Source: Lentisphaera araneosa HTCC2155 (GTDB lineage Bacteria > Verrucomicrobiota > Lentisphaeria > Lentisphaerales > Lentisphaeraceae). From it: a stretch of DNA of 64,000 nt. The translations under genes were made by a program, and so were the position numbers. The DNA lies in assembly GCF_000170755.1 (NCBI RefSeq), contig NZ_ABCK01000014.1, positions 1 to 64,000 on the forward strand, written 5' to 3'. A model generated the notes under the pieces. The model was not told the origin of the DNA and searched no databases. It was given only the letters and a program-made list of their open reading frames with translations. This document shows positions 17,407-25,060 of this stretch, piece by piece (position 1 is the first letter of the stretch; each line of letters opens with the position of its first letter).

Positions 17407-18377
17407 TTTCCTTTCCATGTTTCCATCATCTCTGATAGAAAATCAACTGCCAGTTTATTTGCTGCATTTTGCAATGCTTCCTTACCGGCAATTGCCTCAC
17501 TCACATCAACCCCTGAGGTACTGATGCTTTTGATTGCTAAAACTTTTTCATTATCTTTTTGCAGAGCTTTCATTTCGAGTCGAGCTTTGCATGATACGAG
17601 CTCACCACGACGCAATGCGAATTGACTGACCCCCTCACCTAAAATGATAATATCGATATCCTTAAGATCAGCTTTCACTTCTTTTATACCATCTTCAAAT
17701 AGATCAGATTTGATGGATGACTTATACTCTTTCACTACAAATCCAGCCTGTTTCATGATATCCATAAGTTCAGTTTGAGCTGCAGGGTCGATAATGGCCT
17801 GAGCCACATGTTGCTCTTCAATAAACACGGCTACTTTCGGTAATTCTTGACCTTTAAATTTAGCCTTTAGTACATCTCTAGGATCCGCACTCTTGTCAAC
17901 TACCACTTTCTTTGACATCTCATTGATTTTGTTAACGAGTTTCATGCCTGCCACATCAGCTAAATCAGAATAATTTCCGCGTGTGGATCCCTTGGCAATC
18001 AAAGTACTCTTCTCACTAGTCTCCACATCAATCACATTGGTTGTTAGATACATTTTTGTTCCCACAGAGAAGAGTTTTGCTGTTACGAAGTACTTAACTC
18101 CATAAAGTTTTTGAACTTTAACTCGATTCTCTTCATCCATAAACCCCGCTTCGGAGCTCGCTTGTTCTTTAAGTAGATCTTCAATTTTTTTTCTCTCCAC
18201 GACAAGCAGTTGATCATTAGTACTTAAAAAGGCATTCAGTAATTCTTCTATTTCACCTGCGGCTGAGGCGCTAATTTTTTTTGATACATCAACATTGATG
18301 ATTGAGACCACCTTTTTATCTGCATAAGCAAATAATAAACTGGGCATAAGTAAAAATAACATAATTAATTGTTTCAT
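17403..18377 (-). CDS. Exported CsgG/LpoB-like protein, first gene of the cluster
   Basis: The 324-aa protein has a signal peptide at 1-18 (ends LLFAYA) and a strong ribosome binding site (AGGAAGCAGGA). Residues about 23-155 match the CsgG/LpoB pattern: a strand VVSIINVDV, a helix, QLLVVERKKIEDLLKEQA, then LYGVKYFVTAKLFSVG and TTNVIDVETSE. A second alpha/beta half (about 168-315) contains VAVFIEEQHV and DIDIIILGEGVSQ, like the second domain of FlgT/TolB-type proteins. No lipobox is visible. It begins an operon of at least four genes linked by stop-start overlaps (18377 to 9475). CsgG-like proteins are outer-membrane or periplasmic; the substrate or partner here is unknown. Confidence 0.87.
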   Translation of the reverse strand: MKQLIMLFLLMPSLLFAYADKKVVSIINVDVSKKISASAAGEIEELLNAFLSTNDQLLVVERKKIEDLLKEQASSEAGFMDEENRVKVQKLYGVKYFVTAKLFSVGTKMYLTTNVIDVETSEKSTLIAKGSTRGNYSDLADVAGMKLVNKINEMSKKVVVDKSADPRDVLKAKFKGQELPKVAVFIEEQHVAQAIIDPAAQTELMDIMKQAGFVVKEYKSSIKSDLFEDGIKEVKADLKDIDIIILGEGVSQFALRRGELVSCKARLEMKALQKDNEKVLAIKSISTSGVDVSEAIAGKEALQNAANKLAVDFLSEMMETWKGK

Positions 18378-18475
18378 TTCCTGCTTCCTTTTTTTGTGAT
18401 AAAATGATTATATAACAAGCTTTCATCTTATCTTGATGAAACTTGTAAGCCTTTTGTAAATCTTAAAATTTGTGA

Positions 18476-19003
18476 CTAAACCCCTGCGAAATAGAGGGAG
18501 GAGATCATCATTGTATTGTTGAGTTCACCTGAAAAAATGGCTGCTTTGACTTCTTGGGGAGTCATTTCTAGAACTTCTATATCTTCTCCAGGATCAAGGT
18601 TGCGTTCAGCGCTAAGCTCAACATCTTTCGCAATGATTGTGTAACACCAATTATCTTGCATAGATGGATTGGGACGAACTTTACCGGCTAAATGGAAGTC
18701 TGTACAAACACCTCCCGTTTCTTCCTGTAATTCGCGGATGCCTGCCACGAGAACATCTTCACCTTTCTCTATGGCTCCTCCAGGAAGCTCCAGTTCATAT
18801 TCTTGGCTGCCGTGACGGTATTGACGAATCATCACTACATTTCCTTCTTTAGTAAAGGGAACAATTGTTACCCAGTTAGGGAAGTGAAAAACGTAATAAT
18901 CTCCCTCGTGACCATTGCGTGGATTCACGCAGTTATTTTTTTGAAGTTTCATAAAGCCGGCCTCAAAGACCAAGTCCGAGCTTTTCTGTTCCCATTTCTG
19001 CAT
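18476..19003 (-). CDS. Nudix hydrolase, ADP-ribose pyrophosphatase type
   Basis: The 175-aa protein has a full Nudix box at residues 76-98 (G76, E82, REL at 90-92, EE at 94-95, G97), with the expected spacing. The preceding TIVPFTKEGNVVMIRQYRHG and ELELPGGAIEKGED are typical of the NudF/NUDT5-like ADP-sugar hydrolases, which cleave ADP-ribose to AMP and ribose 5-phosphate with Mg2+. The cytosolic enzyme stands alone: 98 bases lie between its stop and the start of the CsgG-like operon, and the gene upstream is divergent. Substrate is inferred by family only. Confidence 0.9.
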   Translation of the reverse strand: MQKWEQKSSDLVFEAGFMKLQKNNCVNPRNGHEGDYYVFHFPNWVTIVPFTKEGNVVMIRQYRHGSQEYELELPGGAIEKGEDVLVAGIRELQEETGGVCTDFHLAGKVRPNPSMQDNWCYTIIAKDVELSAERNLDPGEDIEVLEMTPQEVKAAIFSGELNNTMMISSLYFAGV

Positions 19004-19103
19004 AAACTATCCCTATATTTTTAGTAGCATAAAAGTAAGTGATTGACTGGAAAGCGTCAAACTCTCAGTTAGTGTGAACTATCAAACAAATGGGGTATCT
19101 ACC

Positions 19104-19619
19104 ATGTCAAACAATGAAATTTTTGATAAGCTCGTTTTGGCGGCACAGAACTTTTGTGATTGGGCTGAAAACGAACCTACTGATACAGAGAATGAAGCGC
19201 GTATCGGCTTACAGAATATGTCTTTGCTCTATGCAGCGCTCTTAGGCTTGGCAGGCCTTGACCTACCTGATGAAGAAGATTTTGATTCAGAAAAGCGCAT
19301 CCCCATTGATCAATGGCGCAATGTCTACGATCGTTTTGATTCACTTCCCATAACTTCCTATATCGATGTTATTAACCCCTTGCAAAATGATGATGAACTC
19401 ATTCGTACCGACCTCCAAGAAGAACTCGCCGATATCTATCAAGATGTGGCAGAAGGTTTAGAGCTCTATAAATCGGGCTTAAAAAATGATGGACTTTGGC
19501 ATTGGAGGCTCACATTTGAATATCACTGGGGTCGACGCCTCTTATCAGTCATGAATACTTTACATGCTTATTTTGAAGATAAAGCTAACTGGGAAGTCTT
19601 CTCTAGTTCCACAAAATAA
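19104..19619 (+). CDS. DUF5063-family protein
   Basis: I prefer the ATG at 19104 (171 aa, MSNNEIFDKLVLAAQNFCDW) to an in-frame ATG ten codons upstream, as the family begins near the FCDW helix. The protein is acidic and mostly helical (RIGLQNMSLLYAALLGLAGL; LADIYQDVAEGLELYKSG; WHWRLTFEYHWGRRLLSVM), matching DUF5063, a small cytosolic family of unknown role in Bacteroidota and related bacteria. No signal peptide or membrane segment. It is divergent from the Nudix gene and followed by a repeat-rich gap. Confidence 0.8.
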   Translation: MSNNEIFDKLVLAAQNFCDWAENEPTDTENEARIGLQNMSLLYAALLGLAGLDLPDEEDFDSEKRIPIDQWRNVYDRFDSLPITSYIDVINPLQNDDELIRTDLQEELADIYQDVAEGLELYKSGLKNDGLWHWRLTFEYHWGRRLLSVMNTLHAYFEDKANWEVFSSSTK

Positions 19620-19717
19620 GTTTTTCTCCACCCCATTAAATGGGCATATATATAAAGTATACATCACCTTACTTCGCTAAAGACATGAAAACTATTAATA
19701 CACAATTGATTTAGGTC

Positions 19718-19815
19718 TATGCTCCGTTCCTACAGAACGGAATTAGGGTAACAAACTAAGACCCTATGGTTGAAACCATAGGCTAAGTTATGCTCGGTGC
19801 CTTTGGCACGGTACC
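19718..19815. repeat. Three-hairpin interspersed repeat, copy 1
   Basis: The element starts TATGCTCCGTTC and contains three short palindromes in fixed order: CCGTTC-CTACA-GAACGG, CCTATGGTTGAAACCATAGG and GTGCCTTTGGCAC. The same order, with linkers of changing sequence but similar length, recurs at 19943-20036 and 21117-21213. It lies in the 576-base gap (19620-20195) between the DUF5063 and sigma-factor genes, where no gene was seen. Confidence 0.88.
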
Positions 19816-19942
19816 TTTCTTGCTCCACAACATCAAGGTGCACTGTAAACTAGATGATCCTGTTTAAATATAATAAAGCTAGCGCTTCAGCCTCAAATTA
19901 GTTTAACTCCCATGACGTCATGTTTACGATGCATTATTGATT

Positions 19943-20036
19943 TATGCTCCGTTCATTCAGAACGGAATAATTTAAAACACATGCTCCTATGGTTGAAACC
20001 ATAGTCTGAGTTATTCTTAGTGCCTCTGGCACAGTT
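19943..20036. repeat. Three-hairpin interspersed repeat, copy 2
   Basis: Begins TATGCTCCGTTCATTCAGAA and holds the hairpins CCGTTC-ATTCA-GAACGG, CTATGGTTGAAACCATAG and GTGCCTCTGGCAC. It is the more diverged of the two copies upstream of the sigma-factor gene and ends 160 bases before its start codon. Confidence 0.85.
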
Positions 20037-20195
20037 ATTTCCTTAAATAAATGAATCGAAACATCGTTAATTAGATAATCTTGATGTTTTTTGAACTCAA
20101 AATCAAAAAAAATGATTTTTTTTTGTAAAAGCTTGTAAGGATTTCTTCTTTTCTCTGAATTGTCTATAGAACATAAAAAATAACGGAGAAACAAA

Positions 20196-21044
20196 ATGGT
20201 TGCCAGCGCATTGGATAACTACTTAAAAAACCTAAGTGATTACGACCTAATCGATAGCGATAGAGAAATTGCTCTCGCCAACAAAATTGCCAAAGGTGAT
20301 GAATCTGCCATTCAAGAACTTACTTTGGCAAATCTTCGCTTAGTAGTCACAATAGCAAAACAATTCATGAATCGCGGAGTAGCACTTGGTGAACTCATTG
20401 CCGAAGGTAATCATGGTTTAGTAAAAGCTGCACAACGCTTCCGTCCAGGTCACGGTGCTAAATTCGCTTCATACGCCGCATGGTGGATCAAGCAAAATAT
20501 TCGCAGAGCAATCCGAGATGATAAAAGAATTGTCCGTGTTCCGGTACAATCATTGCTTCGCATGCAGAAAATTAAAAATGCACGTTTAAAAATCCAACAA
20601 GAAACTGGTGATGCATCGAATGATAAAGCCGTAGCTAAAGAAGTGGGTATTAGCCCTAGACTAGTAAGAACTACAAGTCTCCACGTAGATACTTCTTCTT
20701 TCTCCATTAATGAGCAAATTAGCCAAGATGGCAAAGCGACTGAAAAAGGTGAACTCATTCCTGATTCACAAGCACAGACTCCTGGTGAAGTGATGGAGTT
20801 TCACGATGGCTACAAAACCCTCATGGAAATTGTCCGTCAAGAACTCACTGAAAGAGAATATAAAATCCTTTCAGCTCGCTTTGGCCTCGATGATGGTGAA
20901 GCTAAAACACTTGCTGAAACTAGTGAACTAGTGGGACTCACTTCTGAGCGCGTCCGTCAGCTTCAACAAGAAGCTTTGAGACGTCTTCGTTGCAAACTCG
21001 CGCCTCACGAGTTAGAGGGTTTGATCAATAGATCTGCTGCCTAA
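20196..21044 (+). CDS. Sigma-70 family RNA polymerase sigma factor, RpoD/RpoS-like
   Basis: The 282-aa protein has region 1.2 (LDNYLKNLSDYDLIDSDREI), region 2 (LANLRLVVTIAKQFMNRGV; FASYAAWWIKQNIRRAI, the 2.3-2.4 helix that melts and reads the -10 box), region 3 (KAVAKEVGISPRLVR) and region 4 with the -35 helix-turn-helix (LVGLTSERVRQLQQEALRRL). It lacks the long region 1.1 and non-conserved insert of a primary sigma factor, so it is a group 2 or RpoH/RpoS-like alternative factor. GGAG lies seven bases before the ATG. It is monocistronic, between three-hairpin repeats, with a strong terminator. Confidence 0.93.
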   Translation: MVASALDNYLKNLSDYDLIDSDREIALANKIAKGDESAIQELTLANLRLVVTIAKQFMNRGVALGELIAEGNHGLVKAAQRFRPGHGAKFASYAAWWIKQNIRRAIRDDKRIVRVPVQSLLRMQKIKNARLKIQQETGDASNDKAVAKEVGISPRLVRTTSLHVDTSSFSINEQISQDGKATEKGELIPDSQAQTPGEVMEFHDGYKTLMEIVRQELTEREYKILSARFGLDDGEAKTLAETSELVGLTSERVRQLQQEALRRLRCKLAPHELEGLINRSAA

Positions 21045-21061
21045 ACACATAGCAGATCTAG

Positions 21062-21099
21062 AAAAGCCTCGATGGAAATCCATCGAGGCTTTTTGTTTT
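21062..21099 (+). terminator. Rho-independent terminator of the sigma-factor gene
   Basis: AAAGCCTCGATGG and CCATCGAGGCTTTTT form a 13-bp perfect stem with an AAAT loop, followed by T-rich sequence. Confidence 0.93.
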
Positions 21100-21116
21100 T
21101 GTGGTGAGCAAAAAGA

Positions 21117-21213
21117 TATGCTCCGTTCCTACAGAACGAAAATCTTCTTCACATAATCAGTCCTATGGTTGAAACCATAGGCTAAATTATACTTCGTGCT
21201 CTTAGCACGACGG
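21117..21213. repeat. Three-hairpin interspersed repeat, copy 3
   Basis: Starts TATGCTCCGTTCCTACAGAA; the hairpins are CGTTC-CTACA-GAACG, CCTATGGTTGAAACCATAGG and GTGCTCTTAGCAC. It lies between the sigma-factor terminator and larC, so the sigma gene is bracketed by copies of the element. Changes in the hairpin arms are partly compensatory (third hairpin: GTGCC/GGCAC here becomes GTGCT/AGCAC). Confidence 0.87.
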
Positions 21214-21319
21214 CTATGTACACTTAATAAAAACATCTCCACCTTCACAACTGCATAAGCGTGTTTTGTTTTGTTGACCATGAGTGCTAGATTATGAAAA
21301 TTAAATTTATGGATCTTCA

Positions 21320-22750
21320 ATGAGAACTTTATTCATCGACCCCTTTTCTGGTCTTGCAGGCGATATGTTTTCAGCCGCACTTTTAGGCTTACTCGACAAA
21401 GAAAAACAAGAAGAAATCTTCACTTACCTTCCCGACCTAAATAATTATTCCTGTACTTTAGAATCCACAATTAAAAACGGTATCAGTGCCTATTCTTTTA
21501 AGGTTCTCGACCCCCATAAGAATGAATTTGTGGACGATATACATATAGATCATCACTCACACGATCACTCACACGATCACTCACACGATCACTCACACGA
21601 TCACTCACACGATCACTCACACGATCACTCACACGATCACTCACACGATCACTCACACGATCACTCACACGATCACTCACACGATCACTCACACGATCAC
21701 TCACACGATCACTCACACGATCACTCACACGATCACTCACACGATCACTCACACGATCACTCACACGATCACGATGATTCGCGAACTCCTAAAAAGATCA
21801 TTGCTCAAATTCAGGCGTCCAATATGCCTGAGGGAGCCAAGCAAGTTGCCGTTGAAGCTTTTACTCACCTAGCAGAAGCCGAAGCAAGTATTCACGGCAA
21901 AACCTTTGATTCCGTTCACTTTCACGAAGTGGGTGCGATTGATGCCATCGCAGATATATGTGTTGCCTCAGCAGCTTTTTATGAACTCAAAATAGATACT
22001 GTCTGTTCGAGTCCCGTTGCAGTCGGCAGCGGTACTAGAAAGATGGCTCACGGCATCCTTCCCATTCCCGCCCCGGCAACTTCACTCTTATTAAAGGGCA
22101 TTCCCATTTTTGCGGGACCCGCAAAATTCGAACTCACCACGCCTACGGGCGCAGCGCTCATTAAAACTTTTTGCTCCAATTTCACCAGTGATTTTGATGG
22201 TGAAATAAAAGACATCTCCTATGGCGCCGGGAAAAAGACTTTTGCGAGTCACGCAAATGTTTTGAAAGTCATGCTTCTCGAAAATGAAAATAATGCTCAA
22301 TCTGACAAGGTCAGTGTTCTGACCACAAATATCGATGATATGAGCCCTGAGGTTTTAGGTCACTTTTTTGAGACTGCCATAAGTCAAGGAGCTTTGGACG
22401 TCTGCTTCATGCCTATTCAAATGAAGAAAATGCGCCCAGGGATCCAAGTCCAAATCATTTGTAAGACGGAAGAGCAAAACAAGTTTTCTGATCTTATTTT
22501 AAAGGAAACCAGTAGCTTTGGCTTACGCATACGCGAGGAACAAAGACTGATTTTGGAACGCCAATTCGTTAGTATTGAAAGTCCTTGGGGCAAACTCAAA
22601 ATTAAACTCGGTTTGCACAAAGGCAAAGCCATTAAAGCCAGTGTTGAATTTGAAGATATGAAAGCGATCTCACTCCAGCATGATCTCGCACTTATTGATG
22701 TGGATAGAAAATGTCAGGCCTTATGCCAAGGCTATTTAGATCAGCTATAG
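21320..22750 (+). CDS. larC: LarC-type nickel insertion protein with long His-Asp tract
   Basis: The 476-aa protein matches LarC (DUF111), which inserts nickel into the pincer cofactor of lactate racemase and related enzymes using CTP. Seen: the N-terminal FIDPFSGLAGDMFSAALLGL, the HFHEVGAIDAIADI block, SSPVAVGSGTRKMAHGILPI, FELTTPTGAALIKTF and the C-terminal domain (TTNIDDMSPEVLGHFFETA; MKKMRPGIQVQ). Residues 79-150 are an uninterrupted (HSHD)18 tract, far longer than the His-rich loop usual in the family, probably nickel storage or binding. No larB or larE is in the window. The ribosome binding site is weak. Confidence 0.92.
   Translation: MRTLFIDPFSGLAGDMFSAALLGLLDKEKQEEIFTYLPDLNNYSCTLESTIKNGISAYSFKVLDPHKNEFVDDIHIDHHSHDHSHDHSHDHSHDHSHDHSHDHSHDHSHDHSHDHSHDHSHDHSHDHSHDHSHDHSHDHSHDHSHDHSHDHDDSRTPKKIIAQIQASNMPEGAKQVAVEAFTHLAEAEASIHGKTFDSVHFHEVGAIDAIADICVASAAFYELKIDTVCSSPVAVGSGTRKMAHGILPIPAPATSLLLKGIPIFAGPAKFELTTPTGAALIKTFCSNFTSDFDGEIKDISYGAGKKTFASHANVLKVMLLENENNAQSDKVSVLTTNIDDMSPEVLGHFFETAISQGALDVCFMPIQMKKMRPGIQVQIICKTEEQNKFSDLILKETSSFGLRIREEQRLILERQFVSIESPWGKLKIKLGLHKGKAIKASVEFEDMKAISLQHDLALIDVDRKCQALCQGYLDQL
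21554..21769. repeat. 18-copy perfect 12-bp tandem repeat inside larC
   Basis: The unit CACTCACACGAT is repeated 18 times without change over 216 bases and codes for (HSHD)18. Flanking codons (CATCAT before, CACGATGAT after) continue the bias. The complete absence of synonymous changes indicates recent expansion by slippage or unequal crossing over, so copy number is likely to vary between strains. The opposite strand is open as (SDRV)n only because of the repeat. Confidence 0.95.
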
Positions 22751-23914
22751 CTTAGATCTGTAATCTTCGTAAGTAAATTTCTTTAATAAGACATCTCTTC
22801 TACTCTTATCTTTTAGATAGATAGATGGGTGACGTACGCCATTAAAAAAGCTTGTTTTCACCATGGTGTAATGACTCATGTCATCAAACAGGAGGCGATC
22901 TCCCCTTTTCAATTCTTCCTCAAAGGAGTAAATGCCAATTGAATCACCCGCTAAACATGATGTTCCCCCTAGTCGGTAGGAGAACTTTTTTTGACCTTCT
23001 TCACCTGCACCACGAATATCTGGGCGATATGGCATTTCAAGCACGTCAGGCATGTGGCAAGTTGCGGAAATGTCTACGATAGCATGATGAATCCCTGCGG
23101 ATTCAAAAGTATCTAAAACTGTACACAATAAAGAGCCTGTATTAATCGCCACCGCTTCTCCAGGTTCCAAATAAACTTGCAAGTCATATTTTGTCTTTAG
23201 TTTATTAATGAGTCGCATCAGTAGATCTTTATCATAGCCCACTTGAGTAATATGATGGCCGCCACCTAAGTTTAACCATTTTAATTTAGGAAGAAACTTA
23301 TGAAACTTTTCTTCAAAAACTGCTAAGGTTCGCTCCAGGGCATCAGCCCCCTTTTGACAGAGTGTGTGAAGATGAAAGCCGGAAATAGCGTCTATATCTA
23401 AACCTTCTAAATCAGCCAATTTAGCGCCAAGGCGTGAAAATTTTGAACAGGGATTATAGAGCTCTACGTCTGTTTCGGAATGTTCTGGATTAATGCGCAG
23501 GCCTAATTCAGTACCTTTCAATGAAGCTTTATATCGCTTCAACTCTTGAACAGAGTTAAAGATGATGTGATTCGAATAACTAGAAATTTGATTGAGTTCA
23601 TCACTTCGATAAGAGGGTGAATAAGTATGTACTTCTTTTCCAAATTCTTCATAGGCCAGTTGGGCTTCCCAAAGAGACGAGGCGCAGCAACCATCTAAGT
23701 ATTTTTTGATTAAGGGAAAAGTCTTGTAATTTGAAAAGGCTTTTAAAGCGAGGAGAATTTTACAGTCCGTTTTGTCCTTAATTTCTTTGAGAATCTCTAA
23801 GTTTCTTTCCAGTGCCTGTTCATCTATTATATAGGCTGGAGACTCTGGGAAAGACCGTAAATCTAAATCTTCTAAATAAGGACGATCAGGAAAAATATCT
23901 TTATAATAATCCAT
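22745..23914 (-). CDS. nspC: Carboxynorspermidine/carboxyspermidine decarboxylase
   Basis: The 389-aa protein is a fold-III (alanine-racemase-like) PLP decarboxylase of the NspC type, the last step of the norspermidine/spermidine route through carboxy-polyamines. Seen: PLP lysine Lys58 in LLALKAFSNYKTF, FHLHTLCQ, the phosphate-binding LNLGGGHHIT, YLEPGEAVAINTG and the Cys-containing GGTSCLAGDSIG that completes the active site across the dimer. Length fits the family. The stop overlaps the end of convergent larC by six bases. It is six bases behind the moeB-like gene, so the two are co-transcribed. The partner carboxyspermidine dehydrogenase is not in the window. Confidence 0.93.
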   Translation of the reverse strand: MDYYKDIFPDRPYLEDLDLRSFPESPAYIIDEQALERNLEILKEIKDKTDCKILLALKAFSNYKTFPLIKKYLDGCCASSLWEAQLAYEEFGKEVHTYSPSYRSDELNQISSYSNHIIFNSVQELKRYKASLKGTELGLRINPEHSETDVELYNPCSKFSRLGAKLADLEGLDIDAISGFHLHTLCQKGADALERTLAVFEEKFHKFLPKLKWLNLGGGHHITQVGYDKDLLMRLINKLKTKYDLQVYLEPGEAVAINTGSLLCTVLDTFESAGIHHAIVDISATCHMPDVLEMPYRPDIRGAGEEGQKKFSYRLGGTSCLAGDSIGIYSFEEELKRGDRLLFDDMSHYTMVKTSFFNGVRHPSIYLKDKSRRDVLLKKFTYEDYRSKL

Positions 23915-23920
23915 TTTGAA

Positions 23921-25006
23921 TCAAAGGAGTTTATCCATACCTTCATCGAGGTAATAGGCTTTAATTTTATTTTTCTTTAAGGTCAAATAGGCTTTCCTCG
24001 AGCGTTCACCGTATTGACATAGTGTGCAGTAAACTTTCTCTGAATCCAGTTCATCGAGGCGATTTCTCAGTTCACTCAAAGGAATGTGTAGATTTTCATA
24101 GGGAATTGGAAAAAGTGCTTTCTCTGCATTTTCTCTAATATCTAAAAGTGCTAATTTCTGGCTTTCGTAGACCTGTTTAAATTCTTCTAAGCTCAAAGCA
24201 CTCTTCTCTTCTAAAGAACAAGTTTCATCCTGTTTAATGAGCTCGGTGATTTTCGCTTGATCACCACAGAGTTGACAGTTTGGTGATTTCGCGAGTTTAA
24301 AACTATTAAATTGCGCTGTCAGCATATCATAAGTCATAAACTTACCCGAGAGACTCTCTCCCACGCCAGTCAATACTTTTAAACACTCAACCGCCTGCAA
24401 GGTTCCAAGAACACCAACCAAAGCGCCCAAAACACCTGCTTCTGAACAATTTGCCGTAATGCCCTCTTCTGGTTCTTGAGGAAAGAGGCAACGATAACAA
24501 GGAGATTTGTCATCTTGGTTAAAGACTGAAAGCTGACCGCTATAACGAGAGACTGCGGCAAAAATCAAAGGCTTTTTGTAAAGGAAGCTGGCATCATTAC
24601 AGAGATATCGCGTCGAAAAATTATCCGAGCCATCAACTAAAACATCATGTTCCTTCATCAGTTGCTCAGCATTGGAAGCATCAAAACGCTCACTTATACT
24701 TTGAACTCTGATATAGGGATTGAGCTGACGCATTTTTGCCGCTAAAACTTCTGATTTAGGCAATCCCAAATCATCAGATTCGAAAGCCACTTGGCGTTGT
24801 AAGTTAGAGTTTTCAACCAAATCAAAATCGAGCAAAGTGATCTTTCCAACTCCAGCAGCAGCCAAATAGAGTCCGACTGGACAACCCAATCCACCTGCAC
24901 CAATCAATAAGACAGAACTCTTCTTTAATTTGTTTTGAGCTTCTTCACCGAAACCATCTAAAAGTAAATGGCGACTGTAGCGTAATTTTTCTTCTTCACT
25001 TAGCAT
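23921..25006 (-). CDS. moeB: MoeB/ThiF-type adenylyltransferase with rhodanese domain
   Basis: The 361-aa protein begins with the E1-like fold: LRYSRHLLLDGFGEEAQ, the nucleotide loop VLLIGAGGLGCPVGLYLAAA, the catalytic NLQRQVAF and LVDGSDNFSTR. Two Cys pairs, CYRC and CQLC, make the zinc site. Residues about 265-361 form a rhodanese domain (LALLDIREN; active-site loop CQYGERS). Such MoeBR/MoeZ fusions activate the C-terminus of MoaD/ThiS-like sulfur carriers by adenylation and load sulfur, serving molybdopterin, thiamin or other sulfur pathways. The carrier is not encoded nearby, so the pathway is open. It is the first gene of an operon with nspC. Confidence 0.9.
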   Translation of the reverse strand: MLSEEEKLRYSRHLLLDGFGEEAQNKLKKSSVLLIGAGGLGCPVGLYLAAAGVGKITLLDFDLVENSNLQRQVAFESDDLGLPKSEVLAAKMRQLNPYIRVQSISERFDASNAEQLMKEHDVLVDGSDNFSTRYLCNDASFLYKKPLIFAAVSRYSGQLSVFNQDDKSPCYRCLFPQEPEEGITANCSEAGVLGALVGVLGTLQAVECLKVLTGVGESLSGKFMTYDMLTAQFNSFKLAKSPNCQLCGDQAKITELIKQDETCSLEEKSALSLEEFKQVYESQKLALLDIRENAEKALFPIPYENLHIPLSELRNRLDELDSEKVYCTLCQYGERSRKAYLTLKKNKIKAYYLDEGMDKLL

Positions 25007-25060
25007 TTATCAACCTTAATTTTCATGCCCTATCTTAGCCTTATGAGCCATTTGAGCAAG

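Noticed and set aside
18664-19024. Plus-strand frames opposite the Nudix gene
   Set aside because: They are shadows; the minus strand has a perfect Nudix box.
21498-21764. 88-codon minus-strand frame of SDRV repeats opposite larC
   Set aside because: It is open only because the 12-bp repeat has no stop in that frame; no ribosome binding site and no other coding signs.
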